6,265 nt of DNA from Oscillospiraceae bacterium (GCA_902767395.1 CACXHI010000080.1:1-6265); one strand, 5' to 3'. Numbered from the stretch's first letter, positions 1 to 5,823 are shown. Program-made: numbers and translations. Notes: generated from the sequence alone by a model not told the origin.

Positions 1-915
1 AAGGGCGTGGACGCCTATTCCATCGTTGCCGGCACCCAGCCCATCTGCTTCGAGAACGTCCGCTGGGCCTATGAGCTCGGCGCAGCGATTGCCATGAAGG
101 AGAACGTCAAGACCGCTGCCGAGGCTGCTCGCTGGATCGGCGTGGGTCTGCAGGCCTTTTGCATCCCCGGCTCTGTCGCGGATCAGCGGCAGGTTGGCAT
201 CGGACACGGCAACCTCGGCGCGATGCTGCTCGACGAGCAGACCGAGTGCTTTGCCTTCCTTGCGGGCCACGAGTCCTTTGCCGCCGCCGAGGGCGCAATC
301 AAAATCGCGCTCAACGCGAACAAGGTGCGTACCAAGCCCCTGCGGGTCATCCTGAACGGCCTCGGCAAGGACGCCGCTATGATTATCAGCCGCATCAACG
401 GCTTTACTTACGTCCAGACGAAGTACGACTATCTCTCCGCTGACGTGAAGGAGGACCATGCCCTGACCGTCGTCAGCAAGACGGCCTATTCCAACGGCGA
501 CCGCGCCAAGGTCCACTGCTACGGCGCGGACGACGTGCGCGAGGGCGTGGCGATCATGTGGCATGAGGGCGCGGACGTTTCCATCACCGGCAACTCCACC
601 AACCCCACCCGCTTCCAGCACCCGGTTGCCGGAACCTACAAGAAGGAACGCCTCGAGGCAGGGAAGAAGTACTTCTCCGTGGCCTCCGGCGGCGGCACGG
701 GCCGTACCCTGCATCCCGACAACATGGGCGCCGGTCCCGCCTCCTACGGCATGACCGACACGATGGGCCGGATGCACTCCGACGCCCAGTTTGCCGGTTC
801 CTCCTCCGTGCCTGCCCACGTGGAGATGATGGGCTTCCTCGGCGCGGGCAACAACCCGATGGTCGGTATGACCGTGGCGGTCGCGGTTGCGGTTCAGCAG
901 GCAATGAACAAGTAA
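1..915 (+). CDS. GGGtGRT family protein, 5' end missing
   Basis: The frame is open from the first base, so the true start lies upstream. The 304 visible residues end at TAA 913-915. The family is named for the motif GGGTGRT, seen here at bases 688-708 within the context SVASGGGTGRTLHPDNMG. Other regions that look conserved are GHGNLGAML near the front, ILNGLGKDAAMIISRINGF in the middle and the Gly/Met-rich tail FLGAGNNPMVGMTVAVAV. There is no signal peptide or clear membrane span in the visible part, so it is probably cytoplasmic. The biochemical role is not established. From memory, members often sit beside a NifU-like iron-sulfur scaffold gene in Clostridia and Bacteroidetes; no such gene is visible here, but it could lie outside the window. 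Family members are a little over 300 residues, so only a short N-terminal part is probably missing. A GTG at base 7 is in frame but is unlikely to be the start because coding sequence continues in front of it. The family call is firm; the function is unknown. Confidence 0.9.
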   Translation, partial: KGVDAYSIVAGTQPICFENVRWAYELGAAIAMKENVKTAAEAARWIGVGLQAFCIPGSVADQRQVGIGHGNLGAMLLDEQTECFAFLAGHESFAAAEGAIKIALNANKVRTKPLRVILNGLGKDAAMIISRINGFTYVQTKYDYLSADVKEDHALTVVSKTAYSNGDRAKVHCYGADDVREGVAIMWHEGADVSITGNSTNPTRFQHPVAGTYKKERLEAGKKYFSVASGGGTGRTLHPDNMGAGPASYGMTDTMGRMHSDAQFAGSSSVPAHVEMMGFLGAGNNPMVGMTVAVAVAVQQAMNK

Positions 916-925
916 CGAAACCAAA

Positions 926-958
926 CGCCGGGACGTTCCGCTGCGGAACGCCCCGGCG
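926..958 (+). terminator. GC-rich hairpin after the GGGtGRT gene
   Basis: Arms 926-940 and 944-958 form a 15-position stem with one A/C mismatch (933/951) and a three-base CTG loop. It begins 10 bases after the stop codon. The sequence after the stem (CTGTCAAGC) has no T tract, so it is not a textbook intrinsic terminator on the plus strand. It may work as a weak or factor-assisted terminator, or as a 3' end protecting hairpin. On the other strand the hairpin is followed by TTTGGTTT, but no minus-strand gene ends here. Confidence 0.6.
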
Positions 959-995
959 CTGTCAAGCAGAGAAGGTCTGCCAATCTGGTGGATGC

Positions 996-1002
996 AAGGA
1001 GG
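996..1002 (+). promoter_or_regulatory. Ribosome binding site deciding the ArsR-type start
   Basis: AAGGAGG is a near-complete match to the anti-Shine-Dalgarno sequence. It is 7 bases before ATG 1010 and overlaps the codons that would follow the upstream ATG at 992, so it selects 1010 as the start. I saw no convincing -35/-10 pair in the 94 bases between the previous gene and this start. Confidence 0.8.
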
Positions 1003-1009
1003 TCTGCCC

Positions 1010-2056
1010 ATGCTTTGGGAAGCTGTCAGTGAAGCCTGTACCTTTGCCTTTCTTCCGGCGCTGGAGCCCCTGTTCGGGGCGCGGGCGCTGGTGAGCGGCG
1101 AGATGGATCACCACCTGTGCACCGATCTGTTCGGCGCGGAGCAAGTCGCGGACTGGAAGCGCCGCTATCGCTTCCTGTTCGGAACCTATGGCGCGGTGAA
1201 AGCCCTTTCGCCCAGCGGGGTGCAGGAGTTCCTGCTCGACACGCTCTCCCCCGACCTGACGAGAACGGCCTTTGCGCACTACGTGCTGTCCCTGCCTGCG
1301 GCGGAATGCCTGTACCGGCAGTGTGGGTGGGAGTATTTCCACGTGTCCCGGCAGGAGCTGGAGGCCGCCTTGACGGACGACGACGTTCTGACGCGGATCT
1401 ATGAGCGTGTGGAGGGCGATTGCCCCGATTTTCTAGCCTTCTCTGCCTTTGTGCGGCAGAATTCGCGGTATCTGCGCGACTTCTTTGCGCTGGCGGAGGA
1501 AATGGACGCTCCGGTTCTCCACGCCGCGCTGGAGGAGCACACCGCGCAGATCGAAGCCCTGCGCCAAAAGACCCGCGACGGCCTGACCCGGATGGACCCG
1601 CTTGCCTTCTCGCAGGAGCTGATGGGTAAGACCTTCCGGAATTGCGGCCCCTATGAGCAGTTTTTCATCCTGCCGTCACTGATGACGCCATTTGCGAAGG
1701 TGCGACTGTTCTACGACAACGGAACGCCACACAACCGAATGCTGCTCTTCTGCACCGTGCGTGAACCGGAGCAGGGCAGTGCGCAAACGCTGGCTGAGCT
1801 GAAGGCCCTTGCCGATCCCACGCGCTATCAGATCCTGATGCTGCTTGCCAGGCACGGCCCGTGCAAGGGACAGGACGTGGCGCGGGCGCTGCATCTGGCC
1901 CCTTCCACCGTCTCCCATCACATGACGGAGCTGCGGGACAACGGGCTTGTAACCGAGGAGCAGGTCAAAAGTGCCAAGCTGTTCGGCGTTGCCCGAAACA
2001 CCCTGCTGGCCCTCCTTTCTGCCGTCGAACAGGATCTCGAGCTGAAATCAGAATAG
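1010..2056 (+). CDS. ArsR-type HTH regulator with large N-terminal region
   Basis: This is a probable cytoplasmic DNA-binding repressor or activator of 348 residues. The C-terminal part (about residues 262-345) is an ArsR/SmtB-like winged helix. LKALADPTRYQILMLL (264-279) is the typical first helix. GQDVARALHLAPSTVSHHM (287-305) is the helix-turn-helix with the recognition helix, and TELRDNGLV (306-314) leads into the wing. Classic ArsR proteins are about 100 residues, so the 260-residue N-terminal region is extra. It is mostly helical-looking, with scattered cysteines and no domain I can name; it may bind a ligand or mediate oligomerisation. The metal-site motif ELCVCDL of ArsR/SmtB sensors is absent and only one Cys (C285) lies near that position, so metal sensing is not supported. 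The start is ATG 1010 because AAGGAGG (996-1002) lies 7 bases before it; the in-frame ATG at 992 lies upstream of this site. The target is unknown and could be its own gene or the downstream regulator. Confidence 0.82.
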   Translation: MLWEAVSEACTFAFLPALEPLFGARALVSGEMDHHLCTDLFGAEQVADWKRRYRFLFGTYGAVKALSPSGVQEFLLDTLSPDLTRTAFAHYVLSLPAAECLYRQCGWEYFHVSRQELEAALTDDDVLTRIYERVEGDCPDFLAFSAFVRQNSRYLRDFFALAEEMDAPVLHAALEEHTAQIEALRQKTRDGLTRMDPLAFSQELMGKTFRNCGPYEQFFILPSLMTPFAKVRLFYDNGTPHNRMLLFCTVREPEQGSAQTLAELKALADPTRYQILMLLARHGPCKGQDVARALHLAPSTVSHHMTELRDNGLVTEEQVKSAKLFGVARNTLLALLSAVEQDLELKSE

Positions 2057-2085
2057 AATCGAAGTCGCCTGCGCCGCAGGAGGAC

Positions 2086-2104
2086 GCAACAGCGGGTTGC
2101 TTTT
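2086..2104 (+). terminator. Possible weak terminator after the ArsR-type gene
   Basis: GCAAC (2086-2090) pairs with GTTGC (2096-2100) around the loop AGCGG, followed directly by TTTT (2101-2104). It begins 29 bases after the stop codon. A second small perfect hairpin, CCTGC-GCC-GCAGG, lies just upstream at 2068-2080. Both stems are only 5 bp, so termination would be partial and readthrough into the next regulator gene is plausible. Confidence 0.35.
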
Positions 2105-2135
2105 CAGGCGGCCCGCTTTGTGATAAGATAAGGGC

Positions 2136-2141
2136 AGGAGG
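2136..2141 (+). promoter_or_regulatory. Ribosome binding site deciding the XRE-type start
   Basis: AGGAGG lies 8 bases before GTG 2150. Because it includes the G of the upstream in-frame GTG at 2141, that earlier codon cannot be the start. TTGCTT at 2097-2102 and GATAAG at 2122-2127 could be read as a poor promoter with a 19-base spacer, but I do not call one. Confidence 0.75.
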
Positions 2142-2149
2142 TGAAGCCT

Positions 2150-2914
2150 GTGAATACCAAGGATATCATTTTGGAGCTTCGGACACGGAACGGCCTGTCG
2201 CAGGATGAGCTTGCGGAAAAGGTCTTCGTGACCCGGCAGGCGGTCTCCCGCTGGGAGACCGGCGAGACTGTCCCCAACACCGAGACGCTGAAGCTGCTGT
2301 CCAAGCTGTTCGACGTTTCCATTGACGCCCTGCTCGGAGAACCCCGTCCGCGCATCTGCCAATGCTGCGGAATGCCGCTGGAGGATTCTCTGCTCGGACG
2401 GAATCAGGACGGGACGCCGAACGAGGACTACTGCCAGTGGTGCTATGCCGACGGAACCTATACCTACAGCGATATGGACGACCTGATTGCGGCCTGCGTT
2501 CCGCACATGGCAAGTCAGGGCTTTTCCGAGGAAGCGGCGCGCATGTATATGAAATCCATGCTGCCGAAGCTGGACTATTGGCGGCACTTCGAGGAACGCG
2601 GCGGGCAGGGGAGTATGGAGAAGCTGAAAAAGCAGCTGATCGAGGACATCAACGCCCTGCAGATTCCGGGAATGCCCAAGCTGGAACGCCTCAACGCGCT
2701 GGTTGGCAGCTACGTCAATCTGGCCTATCCGCTCCCCGGCGGCGTGAGTGTGAAATTCCTTGACGACCGTGCGACCTACCTCGGCAATCAATTGAAGTCC
2801 ACCGCTGGCGGCGACCGCTGCTTCGGTGTGCTGGCAAACGCGGAATTCCTTCTGGTTTGCACCTACGGCGCCGAAGGCGCGGACCCCGAGCTGCTGGTCT
2901 ACAAGAAACGTTAA
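2150..2914 (+). CDS. XRE-family regulator with zinc ribbon and C-terminal domain
   Basis: This is a 254-residue predicted cytoplasmic regulator in three parts. Residues 4-63 are an XRE/Cro-like helix-turn-helix: LSQDELAEKVFVTRQAVSRW (16-35) holds the two key helices, and the run to DALLG at 63 is the usual clostridial end of this domain. Residues 69-147 match the bacterial zinc ribbon often annotated zf_ribbon_2. C70/C73 (in CQCCGMPL) and C95/C98 (in YCQWCYADG) are the likely zinc ligands, followed by the helical SEEAARMYMKSMLPKL (126-141). Residues about 156-254 are a separate domain with NALVGSYVNLAYPLPGG, KFLDDRATYLGNQL and FLLVCTYGAEGADPELLVYK; I cannot name it. The start is GTG 2150: AGGAGG (2136-2141) is 8 bases upstream, whereas the in-frame GTG at 2141 overlaps that ribosome binding site. 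The signal sensed and the target are unknown. It runs in the same direction as the ArsR-type gene, 93 bp behind it, and may be read from the same transcript. Confidence 0.87.
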   Translation: MNTKDIILELRTRNGLSQDELAEKVFVTRQAVSRWETGETVPNTETLKLLSKLFDVSIDALLGEPRPRICQCCGMPLEDSLLGRNQDGTPNEDYCQWCYADGTYTYSDMDDLIAACVPHMASQGFSEEAARMYMKSMLPKLDYWRHFEERGGQGSMEKLKKQLIEDINALQIPGMPKLERLNALVGSYVNLAYPLPGGVSVKFLDDRATYLGNQLKSTAGGDRCFGVLANAEFLLVCTYGAEGADPELLVYKKR

Positions 2915-2932
2915 TCGGGCCGCTTGTCCCTC

Positions 2933-2989
2933 AAAAAACAGGAAACCGAAACGGAGTCCGCAAAAACGGGCTCCGTTTCGGTTCCTTTT
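2933..2989. terminator. Strong bidirectional intrinsic terminator
   Basis: The arms 2941-2960 and 2967-2985 form a stem of about 19 base pairs with one bulged A (2943) and one G-T pair (2957/2970), closed by a CAAAAA loop. The core is ACCGAAACGGAG pairing with CTCCGTTTCGGT. On the plus strand the stem is followed by TTTT (2986-2989) and ends the XRE-type gene. On the minus strand it is followed after two bases by six Ts (complement of A 2933-2938) and ends the M14 gene. The position between two convergent stop codons fits a shared terminator. Confidence 0.93.
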
Positions 2990-2994
2990 CCCCT

Positions 2995-3011
2995 CCCCGC
3001 GCAGAGCGGGG
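2995..3011 (-). other. Extra GC hairpin just after the M14 stop codon
   Basis: CCCCGC (2995-3000) and GCGGGG (3006-3011) form a perfect 6-bp stem around a five-base loop. It starts 12 bases after the minus-strand stop codon and precedes the main terminator. No T tract follows it, so it may only protect the transcript 3' end or slow RNA polymerase before the main hairpin. Confidence 0.4.
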
Positions 3012-3023
3012 GCGGACGGTTTG

Positions 3024-4715
3024 TTATTTCAGGTAGGACATTGCAATCGCCGGCATGGTGCTGAGCTTGGACCAGCACCATGCGTTGAATTTTGTGCAGT
3101 CGATCTTGCCGCCGGTGTAGGGGTACATTTCGATCGTGAAGCCGGGAATGCCGTAGGGATGGCGGGCATAGTTGGCCATGCCGGGGCTGGCTTCGTAGGT
3201 CTGCAGTCCGAAGCCGCTTCCGGCCTGCAGTGCGGAGGCAATGTTGTAGGATCTGGTTTGCAGGGCGTCGCTGCAGTCGGAATCGGCGTAGTAGATTACG
3301 TTGCCGGCGGTGTGGCAGTCAAGTGCCAGCTCAAAGGGATATTTTTTGAGAACGCTGATAATGGTCTGCGTTTCCGGCTCGGACCCGGCGTATGCGCCGT
3401 ACAGACCGGAGGAGGTGTACTTCCAGTTGGTGGGGAAGTTCCGGTTCAGATCCACGCCGCGCCCGTTGGTTTTGACGTTTTCTCCCGCCAGAACGCGGGC
3501 TCTGCCGTCCGGATTGCAGCAGGGGATGATGACAAGAGAAAACGTGTCCAGCAGGGGCTTGATCTGGTAGCCTCCGATTTTTCCGTTGGTGGCATAGGCG
3601 TAGGCGTATTCGTCCAGCACCTTAAGCAGATAATTCATGGTGACGGTTTCCGATGCGTGCAGGTTTCCGTTCAGGAAGATGTAGCGGCTGCCCTTGCCAA
3701 GCTTGACCACGCGGATGCTGGTGCCCCAATAGGACTTGCCGCCGGAGTAGGAGCTGATCAGATCGGGATAGATTTGCTGGAGACGGTCCACCACGGAAAG
3801 GGCCTGCGCGTAGGTGATCAGCGCGTCTCCACCGTAGATCTTCTTCGGGGCGTCCCCCGGCATCGTCTCGGTATAGGATGCGCCGCAGCGCGTGCAGGTG
3901 TAGGTAACGGTCCACGTGCCGGTGTTGGTATCGGACTGCTTGTAATCGTGGCCGAGCGCCGCAAACTCCTTCGTTCCGTAGTAGCTGCCGCAGGTACAGC
4001 GGTAATACTGAATGCCCTTTGCCGTGCAGGTCGCAGGGAGAACCTCCGCCTTCTGATAGCTGTGGGTGTGGCCCGTGACGTACGTATGAATTCTGGAAAG
4101 AATCGTGGCGGCCTCGGCGCGTGTCAGAGCGGCCTTGGGATTTACGCAGCCGCGGGTGTCGCCCGCGAGAAGCTCCTGCTGCTGAAGCGCGGATACGGCG
4201 GTTCTGGCGTAGTCGGAAATCTTTTTGTCGTCGAGAAAGGGCTTTTCCTCCATCGTGTACGGCATGAGTCCGAGTGCGGGAAGCTGCTGCGCACAGTAGA
4301 TCATCACGGCGGCATCCTGCCGCTTGACGTGGCCCTTGGGGGAGAAGGTCGTCTCCGTCGTGCCGAAGACGATCGCGTTTGCAAAGGCCCATGCCACGGG
4401 CAGGGCATAGTAGCTGTTGGCCGGGACGTCCGTAAACGGCGTCTCGGAAAGCTCCTCGGGGAATCCGTCGGGCAGCAGGACACGGCAGAGCATTGTGACA
4501 AACTCTGCCCGCGTCACAGGGTCGTTCGGACGAAACTGCCCGCCGCTGCCGACGGCAATGCCGAAGCTGGACACATAGCTGACCGGCGCACAATACCATG
4601 CAGTGACGGGTACGTCGGAAAATGGGCCGGGGACCGCAGCCTGCGCCGTCGGAAGCAGAGAGCAAATGACGCACAGGATCAAAAGTCCCGACAGGGCTCT
4701 GAATTTCTGTTTCAT
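3024..4715 (-). CDS. Secreted SLH-anchored M14 zinc carboxypeptidase-like protein
   Basis: This 563-residue protein is exported and probably hydrolyses peptides at the cell wall. Residues 1-26 are a signal peptide with a hydrophobic core and an AQA|AV cleavage site. Three SLH modules follow (about 32-80, 94-145 and 160-209); the first and third keep TRAE (68-71, 198-201) and the second has KRQD. SLH modules usually bind pyruvylated wall polymer. Residues about 216-286 hold two Cys-rich modules of the type common in clostridial surface proteins (C230, C240, C242; C274, C277). The peptidase domain covers about 297-563. H353 and E356 (HASE) and H468 (DCH) match the three zinc ligands of carboxypeptidase A. 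N424-R425 (DLNRNF) match its carboxylate-binding pair, E529 (TIEM) the catalytic Glu270 and Y507 (YEAS) Tyr248, with the same 22-residue spacing. NPDG (401-404) is also typical. The active site therefore looks intact. The substrate may be peptidoglycan stem peptide or dietary peptide. The RBS AAGAGG lies 6 bases before the ATG at 4715. Confidence 0.93.
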   Translation of the reverse strand: MKQKFRALSGLLILCVICSLLPTAQAAVPGPFSDVPVTAWYCAPVSYVSSFGIAVGSGGQFRPNDPVTRAEFVTMLCRVLLPDGFPEELSETPFTDVPANSYYALPVAWAFANAIVFGTTETTFSPKGHVKRQDAAVMIYCAQQLPALGLMPYTMEEKPFLDDKKISDYARTAVSALQQQELLAGDTRGCVNPKAALTRAEAATILSRIHTYVTGHTHSYQKAEVLPATCTAKGIQYYRCTCGSYYGTKEFAALGHDYKQSDTNTGTWTVTYTCTRCGASYTETMPGDAPKKIYGGDALITYAQALSVVDRLQQIYPDLISSYSGGKSYWGTSIRVVKLGKGSRYIFLNGNLHASETVTMNYLLKVLDEYAYAYATNGKIGGYQIKPLLDTFSLVIIPCCNPDGRARVLAGENVKTNGRGVDLNRNFPTNWKYTSSGLYGAYAGSEPETQTIISVLKKYPFELALDCHTAGNVIYYADSDCSDALQTRSYNIASALQAGSGFGLQTYEASPGMANYARHPYGIPGFTIEMYPYTGGKIDCTKFNAWCWSKLSTMPAIAMSYLK

Positions 4716-4721
4716 GTGGTA

Positions 4722-4727
4722 CCTCTT
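4722..4727 (-). promoter_or_regulatory. Ribosome binding site of the M14 gene
   Basis: On the minus strand AAGAGG lies 6 bases before the ATG at 4715-4713. It supports this start, which also gives a well-formed signal peptide beginning MKQKFRALSG. Confidence 0.75.
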
Positions 4728-4742
4728 ACGGTTTCATAAAGT

Positions 4743-4765
4743 CTTGTTGGCAAAAAACCGACAAG
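4743..4765 (-). promoter_or_regulatory. Hairpin at the 5' end of the M14 transcript
   Basis: CTTGTTGG (4743-4750) and CCGACAAG (4758-4765) form an 8-position inverted repeat with one mismatch, around a loop that is almost all A (T on the minus strand). The promoter at 4773-4801 predicts transcription to begin near 4766, so this hairpin would be the first thing in the RNA. It could stabilise the 5' end, or be a dyad bound by a regulator at the start site. The leader left between it and the RBS is about 15 bases. Confidence 0.55.
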
Positions 4766-4772
4766 CAGCCAC

Positions 4773-4801
4773 ATTATACTCGCAAAAGGATTCCCTGTCA
4801 A
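4773..4801 (-). promoter_or_regulatory. Perfect-consensus sigma-A promoter of the M14 gene
   Basis: On the minus strand TTGACA (4801-4796) and TATAAT (4778-4773) are separated by exactly 17 bases. Both hexamers match the housekeeping consensus at all six positions. The predicted start of transcription is near 4766, giving a leader of about 50 bases before the ATG at 4715. Confidence 0.93.
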
Positions 4802-4818
4802 CCGAGCCGACGGAAAAT

Positions 4819-4844
4819 CCAGATAATGGCGTGGGCACATCTGG
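4819..4844. promoter_or_regulatory. Dyad between the divergent promoters, possible operator
   Basis: CCAGAT (4819-4824) and ATCTGG (4839-4844) are perfect inverted half-sites whose centres are 20 bp apart, about two helical turns. The pair sits between the -35 boxes of the M14 promoter (4796-4801) and the HAD promoter (4857-4862), a position from which a dimeric regulator could affect either. A 6-bp dyad can arise by chance, and no second copy was noticed in the window. Confidence 0.3.
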
Positions 4845-4856
4845 CGAAAAACGGCC

Positions 4857-4885
4857 TTGCTTTTTGTATGCGAATCCTGTATGAT
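4857..4885 (+). promoter_or_regulatory. Likely sigma-A promoter of the HAD gene
   Basis: TTGCTT (4857-4862) and TATGAT (4880-4885) are separated by 17 bases. The -10 box matches the consensus at five of six positions; the -35 box matches only at TTG. Transcription would start near 4892, about 22 bases before the HAD start codon, with the GGAGG ribosome site in the leader. Confidence 0.65.
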
Positions 4886-4902
4886 GAAGAAAAACCGCAA
4901 AT

Positions 4903-4907
4903 GGAGG
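4903..4907 (+). promoter_or_regulatory. Ribosome binding site deciding the HAD start
   Basis: GGAGG lies 6 bases before ATG 4914. It selects this codon over the upstream in-frame ATGs at 4881 and 4884, which have no comparable site. Confidence 0.75.
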
Positions 4908-4913
4908 CGCGAA

Positions 4914-5804
4914 ATGAAACTGATTGCGCTGGATCTTGACGGGACGCTGCTCACAACGGACAAAACCATGACCCCGGAGAACGAGGCCGCGCTTCGGCGC
5001 GCTGCGGAGAATGGGGCGGAGATCGTGCCCGCGACCGGACGGTTCTTCGGCGCCATTCCGGAACCCGTGCGCACCCTGCCCTTTGTCCACTATGCGATCA
5101 CGGTCAACGGAGCGCAGATTCTCGAGCTCCGCACGGGGCGGGTGCTGCACCGGGCGGAAATTGCCTGCCGCCGCGCTGTGGAGGTCATGGAATATCTCGA
5201 CACGCTGCCCGTGATTTACGACTGCTACATGGACGACTGGGGCTGGATGACCCGCAGCCTCTACGAGCAGGCGGCGGACTACGCGCCCCACCGGCACAGT
5301 CTGGAGATGCTGCAGCGGCTGCGAACCCCTGTGCCGGAGCTGAAGGCCCATCTGACCGAGGTGGGGCACGACGTTCAGAAGATTCAGACGTTTTTTCGGG
5401 ATATGGAGCTGCGGGAGCGGGAAATGGAGCAGATGCGCGTCCGCTTCCCCGATCTGGCGGTCACCAGCTCGATTCCCCGCAACGTGGAGCTGAACCACTG
5501 CAAGGCCCATAAGGGGGCGGCCCTGCAATGGCTGACCGCCTACCTCGGCCTTGATCCCGCGCAGACCGTGGCTTTCGGGGACGATCTCAACGACGTGTCC
5601 ATGCTCCGCGCCGCCGGGATCGGCATTGCGATGGGCAACGCCTGCCAAGAGGCCAAGGCCGCCGCCGATTTCGTGACGGAAAGCTGCGACGAAAGCGGCG
5701 TTGCCAGGGCCCTCAACCGACTGACGCAGGGGGACTGCGGCCCCCGTGTCCTGCAGACCGGCGCGTTGTGTGCCGCTGCACGGAAAGCAGACGTGCAAAA
5801 ATAA
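4914..5804 (+). CDS. Cof-type HAD-superfamily phosphatase
   Basis: This is a 296-residue soluble phosphatase of the Cof/IIB type, a group that removes phosphate from sugar phosphates, nucleotides or flavin phosphates. All four HAD motifs are present: motif I DLDGTLL (nucleophile D7, acid D9), motif II at T41 in ATGR, motif III Lys K200 in AHKG, and motif IV GDDLND (222-227), whose aspartates bind magnesium. NGA at 65-67, the C2-type cap between about 85 and 190, and NVEL (190-193) before the motif III Lys are typical of the Cof group. The substrate cannot be told from sequence. The C-terminal tail after about residue 270 (TQGDCGPRVLQTGAL onward) adds some 25 residues beyond the usual fold and contains two Cys. 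The start is ATG 4914: GGAGG (4903-4907) is 6 bases upstream and MKLIALDLDGT is the normal family N-terminus; earlier in-frame ATGs at 4881 and 4884 overlap the predicted promoter. feoAB follows after 19 bp with no terminator, so the two are probably co-transcribed. Confidence 0.92.
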   Translation: MKLIALDLDGTLLTTDKTMTPENEAALRRAAENGAEIVPATGRFFGAIPEPVRTLPFVHYAITVNGAQILELRTGRVLHRAEIACRRAVEVMEYLDTLPVIYDCYMDDWGWMTRSLYEQAADYAPHRHSLEMLQRLRTPVPELKAHLTEVGHDVQKIQTFFRDMELREREMEQMRVRFPDLAVTSSIPRNVELNHCKAHKGAALQWLTAYLGLDPAQTVAFGDDLNDVSMLRAAGIGIAMGNACQEAKAAADFVTESCDESGVARALNRLTQGDCGPRVLQTGALCAAARKADVQK

Positions 5805-5807
5805 GGG

Positions 5808-5815
5808 AAAGGTGA
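5808..5815 (+). promoter_or_regulatory. Ribosome binding site of feoAB
   Basis: AAAGGTGA lies 8 bases before ATG 5824 and pairs well with the 16S rRNA tail. It occupies much of the 19-bp gap after the HAD stop codon, leaving no room for a separate promoter there. Confidence 0.65.
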
Positions 5816-5823
5816 AAGGAAAG

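Noticed and set aside
960..965. TTGACA on the minus strand, as a possible -35 box before 940.
   Set aside because: The matching -10 position falls inside the GC hairpin and has no TATAAT-like sequence, and no minus-strand gene lies to the left.
974..1008. Direct repeat GGTCTGCC at 974-981 and 1001-1008 before the ArsR-type start.
   Set aside because: It is only 8 bases, the second copy overlaps the ribosome binding site, and it has no palindromic character.
2091..2117. Inverted repeat AGCGGG / CCCGCT before the XRE-type gene.
   Set aside because: The arms are short with a 15-base loop and the left arm overlaps the better GCAAC/GTTGC hairpin, so neither an operator nor a second terminator can be claimed.
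2048..2791. A 247-codon open frame on the minus strand opposite the XRE-type regulator.
   Set aside because: It is antisense to a regulator with an intact helix-turn-helix and zinc ribbon, and its composition looks like a shadow frame.
2826..4739. A 637-codon open frame on the plus strand lying opposite the M14 gene.
   Set aside because: It begins inside the XRE-type gene, crosses the strong terminator, has no ribosome binding site and gives a low-complexity Gly/Val/Ala-rich protein. The opposite strand carries a protein with a full set of catalytic motifs, so this frame is a by-product of GC-rich codon use.
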